DNA of 34,927 nt from CABQCM01 sp965145485 (lineage in GTDB: Bacteria; Bacillota; Clostridia; Oscillospirales; Acutalibacteraceae), in assembly GCA_965145485.1 (NCBI GenBank), contig CBCTCU010000030.1:1-34927 (forward strand), in the 5' to 3' direction. Under the pieces are notes generated by a model. That model worked only from the letters and a program-made list of their open reading frames with translations. It was not told the DNA's origin and ran no database searches. This document shows, piece after piece, positions 33,277 to 34,927 of this stretch; positions within the stretch are counted from its first letter, which is position 1; every line of letters starts with the position of its first letter. A program made the translations under genes and the position numbers.

Positions 33277-34927
33277 ATGAGGAACATCCAACTGACCGAA
33301 TGGACCGTGGCAGGCTTCTGGCCCTGGACGCCGCTGTTCGGCAAAAGCATGGAGACCGGCTTCGCCATGAGCGGGGTGACCCCCAGCATCCCGGCTAAAG
33401 TCCCGGGCAGCGTCTACGACGACCTGCTGCGCGCCGGCCTGATCAAAGACCCCGATATCGAGCTCAACAGCCTCGACTGCGAATGGGTCGCCAACCGCTG
33501 GTGGGTCTATGAATGCCGCTTCCCCACCCCCGCTGAAAGCGGCGATCAGCGCAGCATTCTGGTCTTTGACGGCATTGACTATGAGGCCGTCATCTTCCTC
33601 AATGGCCAGCAGGTGGCCGAGCACAAGGGCATGTACACCCAGTGCCGCATCGACGTCACCGACCGTTTCAAGGCTGAAGGGGAAAACCTCCTGCTGGTGG
33701 TCATCAAGTCGGCCCCGGATGAAATGGGCCAGATTGGCTACACCAGCCGCACCTATACCCAGAAGGCACGGTTTGCCTACAAATGGGATTTCTGCCCCCG
33801 CCTGGTGAACCTCGGGCTTTACGGCGAAGTACGCATTGAGCAAAAGGGCAGCGCCGAGCTGACCCACCCCCATGTGCGGGTGATGGACGCCAAAGCCGGC
33901 AAGGTGCGCCTCGAAACCGGCGTTACTGCTACCGTTGACACACCGGCCGAGATCAAGGTGGATATTGTCGACGACCAGGGCAACACCGTGGCCTCGGCTG
34001 CCCACAGCCTCGCCCTGACGGCGGGGGAAAACACCTTCAAGGCTGCCTTTATACTGGAAAATCCCAAGCTCTGGTGGCCCAACGGCTACGGCGAGCAGCC
34101 CCTCTACCGGGCTTCAATCGACCTGTGCGATTCGGCCGGCAGCGACCATTATGCATGCAATCTGGGCCTGCGCGACATTGCCTACGAGCAATGCGACGGC
34201 GCAAGGGAGGATTCCCTGCCCTATCTAATCAAAATCAACGGCGAGCGCATCTACGCCAAGGGGGTCAACCTCTCCCCGCTGGACGTCTTTTACGGCTGTG
34301 TCAGCGACAAGGAATACGCGGCCTTTTTAAAGGACATTGTCCAGGCTGCCAACATCAATATAGTCCGGGTCAATGGGGTTGGCCTGATCGAGAAAGAAAT
34401 CTTCTACAACCTGTGCGACCAATTGGGCATCCTGGTCTGGCAGGAGTTTATTCAGTCCTCCTCCGGCATCGACAACGTTCCCTCCAAAAATCCCGAATTT
34501 TTAGAGCTTCTCGAAAAGACCGTGACCGAAGCGGTGTATCAAAAGCGCAATCATCCCTCTCTGGTGCTGTGGGACGGCGGCAACGAGCTCATGAGCGCGC
34601 CGGACTGCCCCGCCACCTATGAGGATGAGAACATCGCCCGGATCAAGGCCATGGTCGACCGCCTCGATCCTGACCGCCTCTTTTTGCCGACCTGCGCGTC
34701 GGGTCCCCGGGAATTTCTCAACTGCGCCGAGCCAGGCTCCAATCACGACGTGCATGGGCCGTGGAACTACGGTGGCGTGGTGGATCATTACTCGATGTAC
34801 AACCTCTCGGACAGCCAGCTGCACAGCGAAATGGGCTGCAACGGCATGTCGAGCGAGCGCACCATCCGCCACATCTGCGGCCCCTCCCACATCGGCGTGC
34901 TCGACAACGGCGACTATGTCTGGCGCC
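33277..34927 (+). CDS. GH2-family enzyme, beta-mannosidase-like, 3' end outside window
   Basis: At least 550 codons; the frame is open to the right edge, so the gene is partial. No signal peptide. A sugar-binding jelly-roll domain (~1-195, VPGSVYDDLL, NRWWVYECRF, PRLVNLGLYGEV) leads into an Ig-like domain (~205-300, WWPNGYGEQPLYRA). The TIM barrel starts near ~310 (INGERIYAKGVNLSPLD) and carries the acid/base Glu437 in RNHPSLVLWDGGNELM. The nucleophile Glu would lie downstream of the visible part. The fold and signatures are closest to beta-mannosidases, but GH2 specificity (mannose, galactose, glucuronic acid) cannot be fixed. The start at 33277 has GGAGG six bases upstream. It probably acts with P3 on the same imported oligosaccharide. 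Confidence 0.9.
   Translation, partial: MRNIQLTEWTVAGFWPWTPLFGKSMETGFAMSGVTPSIPAKVPGSVYDDLLRAGLIKDPDIELNSLDCEWVANRWWVYECRFPTPAESGDQRSILVFDGIDYEAVIFLNGQQVAEHKGMYTQCRIDVTDRFKAEGENLLLVVIKSAPDEMGQIGYTSRTYTQKARFAYKWDFCPRLVNLGLYGEVRIEQKGSAELTHPHVRVMDAKAGKVRLETGVTATVDTPAEIKVDIVDDQGNTVASAAHSLALTAGENTFKAAFILENPKLWWPNGYGEQPLYRASIDLCDSAGSDHYACNLGLRDIAYEQCDGAREDSLPYLIKINGERIYAKGVNLSPLDVFYGCVSDKEYAAFLKDIVQAANINIVRVNGVGLIEKEIFYNLCDQLGILVWQEFIQSSSGIDNVPSKNPEFLELLEKTVTEAVYQKRNHPSLVLWDGGNELMSAPDCPATYEDENIARIKAMVDRLDPDRLFLPTCASGPREFLNCAEPGSNHDVHGPWNYGGVVDHYSMYNLSDSQLHSEMGCNGMSSERTIRHICGPSHIGVLDNGDYVWR

Noticed and set aside
1..34927. CRISPR array, insertion sequence or transposase
   Set aside because: No regular spaced repeats, no transposase-like protein and no terminal inverted repeats were seen.

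Overview
The window looks like chromosomal DNA of a GC-rich Gram-positive anaerobe of the class Clostridia, most likely from the Oscillospirales/Ruminococcaceae side. Reasons: strong AGGAGG-type ribosome-binding sites, sigma-A-like promoters, a ribonuclease Y gene followed by a ymdB-type phosphodiesterase gene, a DivIVA-like protein, type I dockerins on secreted proteins, and a lipoprotein sugar-binding protein. The assignment is inferred from gene content and style, not from a marker gene.

Layout. 160-3871 (minus): a heterodimeric ABC exporter pair behind one promoter whose -10 box lies inside a palindrome. 4551-6188 (minus): an AT-rich gene for a sigma-70-like protein fused to a large uncharacterised C-terminal part. 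6190-7130: a non-coding stretch with a possible 36-codon gene, two copies of a repeat, hairpins, and tRNA-Gln(CUG) on the minus strand. 7151-10114 (minus): a secreted dockerin protein (paralogue P1). 10344-10721 (plus): a small monocistronic gene. 10938-11942 (minus): an extended SDR. 12331-16437 (plus): a LacI-family regulator, xylose isomerase and xylulokinase. 16857-20105 (plus): an intracellular GH78 alpha-L-rhamnosidase. 20557-21228 (minus): a DivIVA-like coiled-coil protein. 21601-24546 (plus): a second secreted dockerin protein (P2). 24848-28354 (plus): housekeeping genes maf, rny and ymdB. 28575-30485 (plus): a lipoprotein solute-binding protein. 31026-33179 (plus): a cytoplasmic relative of P1 and P2 (P3). 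33277 to the right edge (plus): a GH2 beta-mannosidase-like enzyme, cut off by the window.

Most of the window reads as a dispersed glycan-use region. P1 and P2 carry a signal peptide and an N-terminal dockerin, so they should work outside the cell, possibly docked on a cohesin scaffold. The solute-binding lipoprotein would capture released oligosaccharides. GH78, GH2 and P3 have no signal peptide and would trim imported glycans inside. XylA and XylB would feed xylose into the pentose phosphate pathway under the LacI-type regulator. Rhamnose, xylose and a beta-mannoside-like linkage suggest a plant heteropolysaccharide, but that is inference.

The best candidate for something undescribed is the P1/P2/P3 family. 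All three share a probable TIM-barrel-like part with an E-P-E motif, an H-S motif, a Q-(V/I)-W-(S/T) motif and a P-(D/H)-R motif, followed by a glutamine-amidotransferase-like domain. I cannot place the family in a named glycoside hydrolase family from sequence alone. Two members are exported with dockerins and one is intracellular beside GH2.
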